A stretch of DNA of 64,000 bases from Polyangiaceae bacterium (lineage in GTDB: Bacteria; Myxococcota_A; Polyangia; Polyangiales; Polyangiaceae). Numbering within the stretch: the stretch's first letter is position 1; every line of letters starts with the position of its first letter. Shown here in pieces: positions 46,237 through 54,874 of the stretch. The stretch is taken from positions 62,001 through 126,000 of the forward strand of contig CANJMI010000010.1 in assembly GCA_947475525.1 (NCBI GenBank), given 5' to 3'. The translations under genes and the position numbers were made by a program. The notes under the pieces were generated by a model that ran no database searches, had not been told where the DNA came from, and worked only from the letters and a program-made list of their open reading frames with translations.

Positions 46237-47619
46237 TCACCGGCGACGCCCGCCACCGAATGACCGACCCCCGCCGCCGAATGACCGACCCCCGCCACCG
46301 AATGACCCACCCCCGCCGCTGCTCGAAGGACGGCTCACCGACTGCGAGCTCCCGCTCGAAGGACGGCTCACCGACTGCGAGCTCCCGCTCGAAGGACGGC
46401 TCACCGACCGCGAGCTCCCGTTCGAAGGACGGCTCACCGAATACGAGCTCCCGCCCGACGGACGGCTCACCGAATACGAACTCCCGCCATAAGACCGCCC
46501 GCTGTACGAAGGCGAGGGTGCGAACGTCCGCGAGGACTGCCCCCGCGCAGGGTACCCGCGGTTTGGGTTGGGGGCGAACGACGAGGCGTTCCGCGGCGCC
46601 GGATTGCTGCGCGTCGCGTAAACAACTCGAGGACGGAGAGAAGCTGGCGCGGCGCTACCGACTGCTCGGGCCGTGGCCGGTACGGCCTGCGTGGCTCGCC
46701 AATTCGAGGGCAATTGAAGCTTGATCGCCCGGGCGTCGTGACTGCCACGAATCTTCGGCGCCGACGCTGCGGGGATCCCGGCCGCGGCCAAACTCGGTGA
46801 CTGCGGTCGAGCGGCAACGTAAACCTTGCCCGACGCGCTGTAGGGGGTCTTTCCATTGACGACAGCGTGAGCGTGGAGATGCCCGCCGCCGCCCGCCCCC
46901 CCGCCACCACCGTGACCACCGTGACCATAGTGGACGTTGGTGTTCTGGATGATGCGCTGCACAACGACGCGGTCGCGAACGATGTAGTTCCGCCAGTACG
47001 GCGAGAAGAAGTACCCCGTCGGGCAGAACCACCAAGGGATCGACGCTCCCCAGCCGTAGCCGACGGCATAGCCGTTCATCCAAATGTAGCTCGGAGGCAT
47101 CGGGGCCCAACCGACGTAGTCGTATCCCACGGAGCCGGTACGCCACATCACCCAAGCAGGCGCGTAAACGCGGCCCGGGATCCAGGACCATCCGCGCGCA
47201 GTCAGCCAAACCCAGCGACCGTAATGGAACGGGATGTAGCCCCAGTCGTAATCGCTCTGCCAGAGCCACTCGCCGTCGTCCCCGACAGCCCACCGACCCG
47301 CCGTCCGATACGGGGCAAACTCAGGCCCGACCTCGGCCGAATTCGGTACCCAGACGGTGCCGTACTTCGCGTCGTCGACCCATGTGCCGTGCGAGGAGAG
47401 TTGCTCGCGAAATGCGGTAAGAGCGGAGGCGTCGGTGTCGGCTTCGTAGTCGTAATCACTCGCCGGGGGCACCGCTGCAGAGGCGCTCACCTCGGCGCTC
47501 ACGGATGCAGCCGGGGGAGGGGCCGCGGGTTGAGCCGCCGACACCGCTGCGAAAGCGAAAACCGTCGAAGCGATCGCGTATGCGAACGTCCAGCGTGACA
47601 CCATCATACCTGACATCAT
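46237..47619 (-). CDS. Secreted YXWGXW-repeat (DUF6600-like) protein with Gly/Ser repeat tail
   Basis: Protein of 460 residues with a signal peptide (about residues 10-30, YAIASTVFAFAAVSAAQP). An Ala/Pro linker is followed by a Trp/Tyr-rich domain (residues 70-235) containing GTWVDDAKYG, YRTAGRWAV, WSWIPGRVYAPAWVMWR and YVGWAPMPP. These are marks of the YXWGXW/DUF6600 family of secreted proteins with unknown function. The C-terminal 200 residues are low-complexity Ser/Arg/Gly. They include five copies of an 11-residue unit (SRPSSGSSQSV) and a terminal GGGRSF repeat with a poly-Arg end. The repeats suggest a surface or matrix role. Confidence 0.7.
   Translation of the reverse strand: MMSGMMVSRWTFAYAIASTVFAFAAVSAAQPAAPPPAASVSAEVSASAAVPPASDYDYEADTDASALTAFREQLSSHGTWVDDAKYGTVWVPNSAEVGPEFAPYRTAGRWAVGDDGEWLWQSDYDWGYIPFHYGRWVWLTARGWSWIPGRVYAPAWVMWRTGSVGYDYVGWAPMPPSYIWMNGYAVGYGWGASIPWWFCPTGYFFSPYWRNYIVRDRVVVQRIIQNTNVHYGHGGHGGGGGAGGGGHLHAHAVVNGKTPYSASGKVYVAARPQSPSLAAAGIPAASAPKIRGSHDARAIKLQLPSNWRATQAVPATARAVGSAAPASLRPRVVYATRSNPAPRNASSFAPNPNRGYPARGQSSRTFAPSPSYSGRSYGGSSYSVSRPSGGSSYSVSRPSNGSSRSVSRPSSGSSQSVSRPSSGSSQSVSRPSSSGGGGSFGGGGRSFGGGGRSFGGGRRR
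46259..46321 (-). repeat. 21-bp tandem repeat encoding GGRSFGG
   Basis: Three 21-base units, differing at one or two positions, at the 3' end of the DUF6600-like gene. Confidence 0.9.
46325..46489 (-). repeat. 33-bp tandem repeat encoding SRPSSGSSQSV-type units
   Basis: Five 33-base units (46325-46357, 46358-46390, 46391-46423, 46424-46456, 46457-46489). The first two are identical and the others drift by two to five bases, all in frame. Confidence 0.95.
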
Positions 47620-47772
47620 GAGTTCTCCTCGAGCGGGTTGCCAGCGGGAAGCGCAGGCGGGACACCCGGCATCGGCTTCGACGACGCCCGCCGTAAAAAA
47701 GTCAATGCGGGGCGATAACTAGGATCCGCAACATTCGGGACCTCGTCGCGGACGCGATGGTAAGGTGACCGT

Positions 47773-49338
47773 GTGACGATGATTCGTTCGGCGTGCCCGG
47801 CCGCGCTCGGCGCATTTCTTTCGGCAGGGGTCCTGACCTCGACGCAAGATGCGCGCGCGCAGGCCTTCGATTCCGCGGCTCGGATCGATCAGCTGCAGCC
47901 GGCTTCGCCCGGTAGCCCGTTTCTGCGTGCCGAGGGGCCGCGGGAGCACTTCGATGCGGGGGTGTCCTTCGCGGCGCGAGTGATCGGCGACTACATGTTC
48001 GACCCACTGCATGCGCGCGTCGAAACGACGAGTGCGACCGGCGCGACGAGCGTCGGCGCGGCGACGTCGGTGGTCAAGCACGCGGCCCTCGTTCACGTCG
48101 GGGGCCAGTTCAGCCCCGTCGACTGGCTCAACTTCGAGCTCAACGTGCCGGTGGCCGTGATGGCGAAAGGCTCCGCGGTCAGCGCCGTCAACGGCGAGCC
48201 GCTCTCGGCCGGCGGACCGGGGCTCGGAGACATCCGCGTTGGAGCGCACTGGCTGCCGATAAACGGGCGCCTCTTCGACCTGCAAATCGGTGCCCGGTTT
48301 TGGGCACCAACCGGTTCCGAAAAAGCGTACTTGCAGAGTGCGAACCGCCTCTCGCGAGTGGAAGCCGTCATCGCGGCCTCGGGCGAAAAAGACTCGTTTT
48401 TGTATGGCTGCACGCTCGGTATTGCCCCGCTATGGTTTGCGGGTCGCGACGGCGATAGACTCGCGGCATCCTGCGCGGCGGGCATCCGTCTGGGCTCCTT
48501 CGTTCAGCTCGCGGTCGAGCCCCACGTCGCGGCTTTCACGTACCGCGCGGAGCCCTCGCAGCCTACGCTCGCCGGACTCAGCGATGCACGCATGACCCTC
48601 GCGTTCGAACCGATGGGCTCGATGCTCTTTCACGCGGGCGATGTTCACATTGGTCTTGCCGGCGGCGCGGGCCTCGGTGGAGCGCCCGGCACTCCGACGG
48701 CGCGCGGCATGCTCACGGTGACGTACGCGGCGCAAGCGAGCCGCACCCGCACGGATCCGGGCGACGCCGATCGCGATTTCGACGGCGTGACCGACTCCTA
48801 CGACGCCTGCCCAACCGAGGCCGGCCCGAAAACGCAGCGCGGTTGCCCGGAAAAACGCGATCAGGACGGTGATGGCATCATCGACGGCGACGCATGCCCG
48901 AACGACCCCGGCGCGCGCTACGACGATCCGAAGGCGAACGGCTGCCCCGACCGCGACAACGACCACGTCGCCGATCCGGTCGACGCCTGCCCTGTCGAAC
49001 CGGGCGACGTCCCGGAAGGATGCCCCGAGTTCGCGAGGCTCGACGGCAAGACCTTCAAGATCGATCCGCCGCTCACATTCGAGAGCAACGGCGAGCGCCT
49101 CGGCGCTGCGCAAACGATGTCTTTAATCGAGGTTGTCCGCACCGTTCGCGCAAACCCGAGCCTCGGACACTTCGCCGTGAAACTCGGCGTCAAAGGCGCT
49201 ACCAATAAGCTTAGCGACGCTCGCGCCGCGGCCGTGTTGGCCGTCCTCACGGAGCAAAATCTCGAATCGAACCGCTACGAGCTCGTCCTCGACGACCACC
49301 TCGGTAGCGGCGTCATCGTCATCGTGGTTACACGCTGA
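47773..49338 (+). CDS. OmpA-family outer-membrane protein with thrombospondin type 3 repeats
   Basis: Protein of 521 residues. A signal peptide ends near ARAQA. Residues 30-330 form a beta-barrel-like domain. Calcium-binding TSP3 repeats follow at residues 335-415 (DRDFDGVTDSYDACP, DQDGDGIIDGDACP, DRDNDHVADPVDACP). A C-terminal OmpA-like domain (residues 420-520) has FESNGERL and KLSDARAAAVLAVL, the latter corresponding to the peptidoglycan-binding LSxxRAxxV motif. It would tie the outer membrane to peptidoglycan. GTG 47773 and ATG 47779 are both possible starts. Confidence 0.85.
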   Translation: MTMIRSACPAALGAFLSAGVLTSTQDARAQAFDSAARIDQLQPASPGSPFLRAEGPREHFDAGVSFAARVIGDYMFDPLHARVETTSATGATSVGAATSVVKHAALVHVGGQFSPVDWLNFELNVPVAVMAKGSAVSAVNGEPLSAGGPGLGDIRVGAHWLPINGRLFDLQIGARFWAPTGSEKAYLQSANRLSRVEAVIAASGEKDSFLYGCTLGIAPLWFAGRDGDRLAASCAAGIRLGSFVQLAVEPHVAAFTYRAEPSQPTLAGLSDARMTLAFEPMGSMLFHAGDVHIGLAGGAGLGGAPGTPTARGMLTVTYAAQASRTRTDPGDADRDFDGVTDSYDACPTEAGPKTQRGCPEKRDQDGDGIIDGDACPNDPGARYDDPKANGCPDRDNDHVADPVDACPVEPGDVPEGCPEFARLDGKTFKIDPPLTFESNGERLGAAQTMSLIEVVRTVRANPSLGHFAVKLGVKGATNKLSDARAAAVLAVLTEQNLESNRYELVLDDHLGSGVIVIVVTR

Positions 49339-49356
49339 CCGAGACCCAACGGCATA

Positions 49357-49938
49357 TCAGGGCCGGATGACGACCAAGGTGAGGGGCCGACCGCTCGCGT
49401 CGCAACCCGGCCGTTGAAACGCGTACACGCGCTCGATCTCAGCGTTGTCGACCGCGACGCAGCCGAGCGTCCAATCACCGGCATCCTCACCGCCGCCACC
49501 ACCGTGGATCTGGATCAGGCTTCCAAGCGCGGTGTTTTGTGGTGGATTTGAACACGATCGGTTCGCCTGCACGATCGCAGAATGCTGCGCCTTGGTGATG
49601 ATTCCCTCCGCCAAGCCGTGTTCCGCGTCCGTGATGTTGGGGTAGCTCACCTGGAGCGAGCGGTGGAACTGACTCGGGAACTTGTAGGTGATGTAGTACT
49701 CGCCTTCAGGTGTTTTACCGTCGCCTTCGCGCCCCTTGTGGCCCTCCGGCGCGAAGCCGAGCGAAGAATTGTAACGAGCCGCAAGCTTTTGCCCACAGTA
49801 GAGCTCGAGCGTGCGAGCGGCCTTGTGCACGACGATCGAGCGCGGACCGTCGCACGTCGAGAGGAGACTCTCGTCGACCTTGGTATCCGAAGCGGGAAAG
49901 ATGAGTGCGACTAAAACGGCGACGATTCGAAGGTGCAT
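49357..49938 (-). CDS. L,D-transpeptidase-like (YkuD) secreted protein
   Basis: Protein of 193 residues with an N-terminal signal or anchor (MHLRIVAVLVALIFPAS). The YkuD catalytic signature is seen as IHGG with His145 and DWTLGC with Cys160, spaced as in HXX14-17[S/T]xGC. TPEGEYYITYKFP upstream is also typical. The family crosslinks peptidoglycan between diaminopimelate residues or attaches proteins to it; catalysis uses the Cys. ATG 49938 is used because the upstream frame adds a charged, non-signal segment. It converges on the OmpA-type gene. Confidence 0.85.
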   Translation of the reverse strand: MHLRIVAVLVALIFPASDTKVDESLLSTCDGPRSIVVHKAARTLELYCGQKLAARYNSSLGFAPEGHKGREGDGKTPEGEYYITYKFPSQFHRSLQVSYPNITDAEHGLAEGIITKAQHSAIVQANRSCSNPPQNTALGSLIQIHGGGGGEDAGDWTLGCVAVDNAEIERVYAFQRPGCDASGRPLTLVVIRP

Positions 49939-50010
49939 GGAGTTTCCTCTTGAGACGCGGTGGGTCTTTCCCTCCTCGTCGTTCGACACGGGGAAAGCGT
50001 GACGCGACTC

Positions 50011-50040
50011 CGCGCGATTCAGCGCGATTCAGCGCGATTC
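50011..50040 (+). repeat. 10-bp tandem repeat upstream of the L,D-transpeptidase gene
   Basis: Three copies of a ten-base unit (CGCGCGATTC, AGCGCGATTC, AGCGCGATTC) lie in the 166-base gap between the L,D-transpeptidase start and the glycosyltransferase stop. A diverged copy precedes them at 50001-50010. Confidence 0.8.
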
Positions 50041-50104
50041 GCGGGAGCGGGCGCTGCTACACAAGGGGTGCGGCGTGGCGCAACGGGCGCGCGCCGACGA
50101 GCTT

Positions 50105-51160
50105 TCAGACGGCGTCGTGACTCGCCGCGAGCACCTTACGAACAGCGTAAATCGCCTTGCCTTGGCTCTCGTGGTAGGTGCGCACGACGAGCTCACCGAG
50201 CAGGCCCATCGTGATGAATTGCACGCCGACCATCACGAGGAGTACGGCCAGAAGGAGGAGGGGTCGTTCGCCGAGCTGGGCGCCGTAGAGGAGCTTTAGC
50301 GCCACGAGGTAGCCACCGATGCCGGTGCCCGCGGCCGAGCACAAGAGGCCGAGCACGCCGAAGACGTGAATGGGGCGAGTCGAGTAGCTGAGCAGGAAGC
50401 GCACCGTCAACAGATCGAGAAAAACCTTGGTCGCGCGCTTAATCGTCTTAAAAAAACCGGCGTACTTCGATTCTCCGGCCGTGCGGGCACGGTGGTTGAC
50501 CGGCAACTCGGCGACGCGAATTCCCAAGCTCGAGGCCACGGCCGGCACGAAACGGTGGAGCTCGCCGTAGAGGTGAATGTTTTTGACCACCTCGTGGTGG
50601 TAGACCTTCAGCGAACATCCGTAGTCGTGAATGGCCACGCCGGTCACCTTGCCGATGAGCCAGTTGGCAACCTTCGACGGAAGTTTCCGCATGATGAAAG
50701 CGTCCTGCCGCTTCACGCGCCAGCCGCTCACGATGTCGTAGCCCTCTTCGGCCTTCGCGAGGAGCTTCGGGATGTCCGCTGGATCGTTCTGCAAGTCAGC
50801 GTCGATCGTGACGACCCAAGCGCCTTCGGCATAATCAAAGCCCGCTGTGAACGCCGCCGTTTGCCCAAAATTACGGCGAAACTGGATAACTTTGACGCGC
50901 GGGTCGGCGGCGTTGGCGAGTTGCAATTTCGCGAACGTACCGTCGGTGGAGCCGTCGTCGATAGCGAGGATCTCGTAACTACGTCCCGTGCCTTCGAGCG
51001 CGCGCGTCAGCTCGGCAACGAGGCCCTCGATGTTCTCTTCCTCATTGAAGATCGGAACGACCATCGAGATGTCGCAGCTCGGCGTGAACTGCGACATTCC
51101 ACCGTTGAGGAGCGAGCGAGCGGCCGTTTTGGGTCGTGACTCTCGTACCGGGGCCGCCAT
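50105..51160 (-). CDS. Polyprenyl-phosphate glycosyltransferase family 2 protein (DPM1/GtrB-like)
   Basis: Protein of about 351 residues. A GT-A fold domain has ISMVVPIFNEEENI, the DDGSTDGTF segment and the DADLQNDP metal-binding motif. It is followed by GCSLKVY and HRARTAGESKY, then two C-terminal membrane helices (VFGVLGLLCSAAGTGI and LLLLAVLLVMVGVQFI). This is the layout of enzymes that move a sugar onto undecaprenyl or dolichyl phosphate (GtrB, DPM1, ArnC). The sugar is not predictable. Three ATG codons lie close together (51169, 51160, 51097); 51160 is a compromise. The open frame extends to 51394 into the neighbouring leader, which is not used. Confidence 0.88.
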   Translation of the reverse strand: MAAPVRESRPKTAARSLLNGGMSQFTPSCDISMVVPIFNEEENIEGLVAELTRALEGTGRSYEILAIDDGSTDGTFAKLQLANAADPRVKVIQFRRNFGQTAAFTAGFDYAEGAWVVTIDADLQNDPADIPKLLAKAEEGYDIVSGWRVKRQDAFIMRKLPSKVANWLIGKVTGVAIHDYGCSLKVYHHEVVKNIHLYGELHRFVPAVASSLGIRVAELPVNHRARTAGESKYAGFFKTIKRATKVFLDLLTVRFLLSYSTRPIHVFGVLGLLCSAAGTGIGGYLVALKLLYGAQLGERPLLLLAVLLVMVGVQFITMGLLGELVVRTYHESQGKAIYAVRKVLAASHDAV

Positions 51161-51405
51161 CGCGCGCATCCTAGCAGGGCCCACGGAGGACTGCCTAACC
51201 GCTTGAGCGCCCGAGCGAGATGCGGAGCGCACCGCCCAACCAGCGAACCGTCGCGCCGACGCTCGCCGCAGCGCACGGCGGGATTCCAGCGAGACTCGAA
51301 GACTTTGACGACACTGTGTGTCGGTTGGTGTAAGCTTCGCGGACACTTTGCGGAGCCAAGGTCTCGATCGGACCGTGACGTTCTGCAGGAACACGGAGTC
51401 CCCCG
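51161..51405. other. Divergent intergenic region, glycosyltransferase / Cys-rich lipoprotein
   Basis: About 245 bases holding the promoters of both divergent genes. The only promoter-like match I see is TTGACG with an 18-base spacer to TGTAAG facing the lipoprotein. Confidence 0.5.
51305..51334 (+). promoter_or_regulatory. Candidate sigma-70-type promoter of the Cys-rich lipoprotein
   Basis: TTGACG (51305-51310), 18-base spacer, TGTAAG (51329-51334) with a TG two bases before the -10. This is a weak to moderate match; the region is otherwise GC-rich. Confidence 0.3.
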
Positions 51406-53058
51406 ATGAAGCTTGTGAAACTGTTTGCGCTGGCCGTCATGGCCTTCGCCGCGCCCTCGTTGCTCCTGCAAGCGTGCTCGAGTGACGCGACCGAAACGCC
51501 CACGGCGACCTCCGGCTCCGGTGGCAGCACGGGCAACGGCATCTGTTTGCTCAACTCGTGCAACAGCGACGCCGAATGCGGGGGCTGTACCGACGGCCGC
51601 AGCAAGTGCCTCGTCGAGGAAAACCGTTGCGTCGCGTGCGACCCGGTCTCCGGCAAGGGCTGCGCCACGGGCGAGGATTGTTCCCCCTTCGGCCTCTGCG
51701 TTCCCGATGGCCAGACGTGCGAGAGCGACTCCCACGGGACTCCGGTCATCACTTGCAAAGCCGACGCCGACTGCAAAGCGTGCGACCCCGCGCACCAGGT
51801 GTGCAACGGCGGAAAATGTGGGGCTTGCACGGCAACGGATACGTCGCACTGCTTGAAGTCGGACATCTGCATCGACGGCAATTGCTCACCGAAGTGCCCG
51901 AAGGAATGCGGAGCCGACGCCGACTGCAAACAATGCGGTGGCGCCGGCAACGAGCTGCATGCCTGCAACGCGCACAAGTGCGCACAGTGCAATGACACGG
52001 TGAAATGCCCCTCGGGCCAGCAGTGCCAGAACGGCACCTGCATCCCGGGTTGCGGCATCCCCTTGGCGCCGCCGGGCGACTGCCTCTCGGATGAAGATTG
52101 CTCGTCGTGCGGCGGCCTCAACTCGATGACGGCTTACGTGTGCAAGAAGGCAGTCAACGCCAACAAGCCCACGGATCACGGGGGCTGCGTGCCGAAGGCC
52201 GAGGGCTGCTCGGACCTCGGCAACGGCGTCGCGGTCCTACCGCCACCGTGGGACCAGGCCACGAACACGTGCTCGTCCGACGCGAACTGCAAGGATGTCG
52301 ACATCCTCCTCAACGTCGGGAAATTGATTCGTGACGCGGTCGGCTCGGACTCGATCGACCTCGGCTTCAAGGAGATCAAGATCCAGGATGCGAACGTGTC
52401 CTACGGCATGCACGCCTGCGCGAAGATCGATCTCACCGAGTCTATCAGCTGCGGCGTCTGCGTCCCCTGCAAGGTCGACAGCGACTGCACTCCAATCGGC
52501 ATCGATCCCCTGATAAAGGACCTCTTCAAAGGCGACGCACTCGCGCAGATCGCCGGGTCTTTCCTGATCGATTACCTCTACGGTGACAACCCGGACCACG
52601 ACCTGAACTTCTTCTGCCAGCCTATTGCCTCGGGATACGGCGTCTGCGCTCCCTGCGGCAACCCGACCCAGGTGTGCGGCAAAGGCGGCGGTGGTGGCGG
52701 CAGCGGAGCATGCGCCCACGACAAGTGCGACGTCGGTGACGCGTTGGCATGCGCGGACGCATGCGTCGCGAAGGTGTGCGCGCAGGACTCGTACTGCTGC
52801 GATACGGCATGGGACGCGACCTGCGTCGGTGAAGTCGACAAGTACTGCGGAGCCGGCACCTGCGGCGGCGGGTCGAGTTCAAGCGGCGGCGGGAGCAACT
52901 GCATCCACGACGAGTGCAAGGCGGGGCCAAAGCTCTTGAGCACCTGCAGCGCCTGCGCAAAGGCGATTTGCGCAGCGGACGCGTTCTGCTGCAACATGGA
53001 GTGGGATGCGCAGTGCGTGAATGAAGCCAACGCAAGTGCGAGCTGCAACTGCCCCTGA
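51406..53058 (+). CDS. Large Cys-rich lipoprotein with dicysteine tail modules
   Basis: Protein of 550 residues. Lipobox LLQAC. Residues 30-270 are dense in Cys in short modules (CNSDAECGGC, CKADADCKACDPAHQVC, GNGKCGAC-like). A segment with fewer Cys follows around residues 300-400. The last 130 residues contain two near-identical modules of a CxHxxCxxGxxL...CxxC...CxxDxxCC type (CAHDKCDVGDAL, CIHDECKAGPKL), separated by a Gly/Ser linker. These double modules match a repeat common in Polyangia surface proteins. No catalytic motif is seen. The gene begins a divergent unit. Confidence 0.75.
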   Translation: MKLVKLFALAVMAFAAPSLLLQACSSDATETPTATSGSGGSTGNGICLLNSCNSDAECGGCTDGRSKCLVEENRCVACDPVSGKGCATGEDCSPFGLCVPDGQTCESDSHGTPVITCKADADCKACDPAHQVCNGGKCGACTATDTSHCLKSDICIDGNCSPKCPKECGADADCKQCGGAGNELHACNAHKCAQCNDTVKCPSGQQCQNGTCIPGCGIPLAPPGDCLSDEDCSSCGGLNSMTAYVCKKAVNANKPTDHGGCVPKAEGCSDLGNGVAVLPPPWDQATNTCSSDANCKDVDILLNVGKLIRDAVGSDSIDLGFKEIKIQDANVSYGMHACAKIDLTESISCGVCVPCKVDSDCTPIGIDPLIKDLFKGDALAQIAGSFLIDYLYGDNPDHDLNFFCQPIASGYGVCAPCGNPTQVCGKGGGGGGSGACAHDKCDVGDALACADACVAKVCAQDSYCCDTAWDATCVGEVDKYCGAGTCGGGSSSSGGGSNCIHDECKAGPKLLSTCSACAKAICAADAFCCNMEWDAQCVNEANASASCNCP

Positions 53059-53086
53059 GGCCACGTGAACCGGGACAACGGCTGAC

Positions 53087-54841
53087 GTGACCCGGCGTCT
53101 CCTTCGCTCGACCGTCGTCGGTCTCGCTGCGGTTCCCGTGGCGTGGCTCACGGCGGTCGCGCTTCTTTTGGCCCCGGAGCTCAAGCGGCTCGTCGTGAAG
53201 CCGCCCCCCGCGCCGCTGCCGCCAACGTTGAAGCTTGCGGGTGAAGAGCTCGGCGGCAAAGGCGACGCCGTGGCGGACGCGCTCGATCTCGTGCGGCGGT
53301 TCGCGCGGGAGAGCGTCACCATCGAGCTGCCCAACGGTACCAAGCGGGAGCTTTCGCCGGGAAACCTGGGCGCGGAAATCGACCGCGTACGCCTGGCGGA
53401 GATGGTCCGAACCGCGCTCGATCCGACGAACCCGATTGGTCTGGCGTACCGTGAGCGGCGCGCAATCGATCCCACGAGCGTTGTGGAGTTACCGGTGCCG
53501 CTGCGCGTGTCGACGGAGCGCTCGGTGAACGCACTCGTCGCAATTAAAGACGAGCTCGACCAGGCCCCCGCGGATGCGGTCGTCGATCTCGAGAAGCGGG
53601 TCCTTCGTCCGGAGCGCTTGGGCTTCCGCCTGGACGTCTACGGGACGCTCGCACGCCTCGACGCCGCGATTCGCGAGGGCAAGCGCACCGTGGCCGCCGC
53701 CGTGGACACCGTGCAGCCGCGCGTCGTCGCAGCGCAACTCGGCAACGTCAAATTCGACGAGGTCCTCGGCTGGTTCGACACTCGCTACGCCGAAGATGCC
53801 AAACACTACACGCGCACCTACAACCTGCGGCAGGCAGCGTCGCACCTCGACGGCACGGTGCTGATGCCCGGCGAGGTGTTCGACTTCAACGAGACCGTCG
53901 GACCGCGTGACGAAGCCCACGGCTACAAGGTCGCGCCCGTCATCGCGGAAGGCGAGCTCGTCGATGGCATCGGCGGCGGCACCTGCCAGATTTCGGGAAC
54001 GCTGCACGCTGCTGCGTTTTTCGCCGGACTCGACATCGTCTCGCGCGCGCCGCACACGCGACCGAGCGCCTACATCAAACTCGGCCTCGACGCGGCGGTC
54101 GCCTACCCGACAATCGACTTCAAAATCAGAAACAACTTCGAGGTGCCCGTGGTGCTTCACGAGACCGTGAAAGGTGGCGTCGTCCGCGCCGAGATCCTCG
54201 GTCCGCAGCGAAAACGCACGGTATCCTTCTTCCGTCGTGTCGATGAGGTCACGCCATTCGAGGAGACCGAGCGCGAAACGGACGAGCTCCCGAAAGGCAA
54301 ACGCGTCGTGTCGCAGCGGGGCGTGCCAGGCTTCAAGACGACGGTGATCCGAATCGTGCGAGATGGCGCCTACGCTTGGCGTACGAAGATTCGCAATCAG
54401 TACCCCCCGACGACCCAGATCCTCCGTGTCGGCACCGGCCCCAAAGACGCGGCCGGCAAGAAGGTGAAGCTCGATCACTCGCTTGAGTACCGTGCCGATG
54501 AGTACCTCGTGCTCACGCAAGGCCCGGAGATCCACACGCCGGGCGTCACCGCGCGCGAGCCGGGCGGCGGCATGATCGAAGCGCGCACCCCAGGTAAATA
54601 CGGCGATTCCGGTTGGCAGGCGAAGCTCGGGATGCCCGTCTTCGAAGGCGACGGCGACGGTGAGGACGACGGCGAAACGAAGCGCGACGAGGGGGACTCC
54701 GCCACCAAAAACGCGAAGGACCCCAAGGCGGGGAAGTCGGCAAAGGGCAGCAAAAGCGTGAAAGACGCGAAGAGCGAGAAGCCAAAGGCGCCAGCACGTG
54801 GCAGCAAGCCGGCGAAGGGCGACAAGGGCCCGGGCAGGTAA
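53087..54841 (+). CDS. VanW-family protein with Lys-rich C-terminal tail
   Basis: Protein of 584 residues. One N-terminal hydrophobic helix is followed by a peptidoglycan-binding-4-like or helical region, and the VanW domain at about residues 240-370 contains MPGEVFDFNETVGPR, EGELVDGIGGGTCQISGTLH and NNFEVPVVLHE. VanW is found in some vancomycin-resistance clusters, but its biochemical role is unknown. The last 60 residues are Lys/Ser/Asp-rich low-complexity sequence. GTG 53087 is the only start that keeps the hydrophobic N-terminus. CoaBC begins about 33 bases downstream. Confidence 0.82.
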   Translation: MTRRLLRSTVVGLAAVPVAWLTAVALLLAPELKRLVVKPPPAPLPPTLKLAGEELGGKGDAVADALDLVRRFARESVTIELPNGTKRELSPGNLGAEIDRVRLAEMVRTALDPTNPIGLAYRERRAIDPTSVVELPVPLRVSTERSVNALVAIKDELDQAPADAVVDLEKRVLRPERLGFRLDVYGTLARLDAAIREGKRTVAAAVDTVQPRVVAAQLGNVKFDEVLGWFDTRYAEDAKHYTRTYNLRQAASHLDGTVLMPGEVFDFNETVGPRDEAHGYKVAPVIAEGELVDGIGGGTCQISGTLHAAAFFAGLDIVSRAPHTRPSAYIKLGLDAAVAYPTIDFKIRNNFEVPVVLHETVKGGVVRAEILGPQRKRTVSFFRRVDEVTPFEETERETDELPKGKRVVSQRGVPGFKTTVIRIVRDGAYAWRTKIRNQYPPTTQILRVGTGPKDAAGKKVKLDHSLEYRADEYLVLTQGPEIHTPGVTAREPGGGMIEARTPGKYGDSGWQAKLGMPVFEGDGDGEDDGETKRDEGDSATKNAKDPKAGKSAKGSKSVKDAKSEKPKAPARGSKPAKGDKGPGR

Positions 54842-54874
54842 GCCAAAGCCCGGCTCCGGCAACACGTTCGCGCT

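Noticed and set aside
46259-46489. Regular direct repeats resembling a CRISPR array
   Set aside because: Units are contiguous with no unique spacers, lie in frame within a gene, and encode a repeated peptide.
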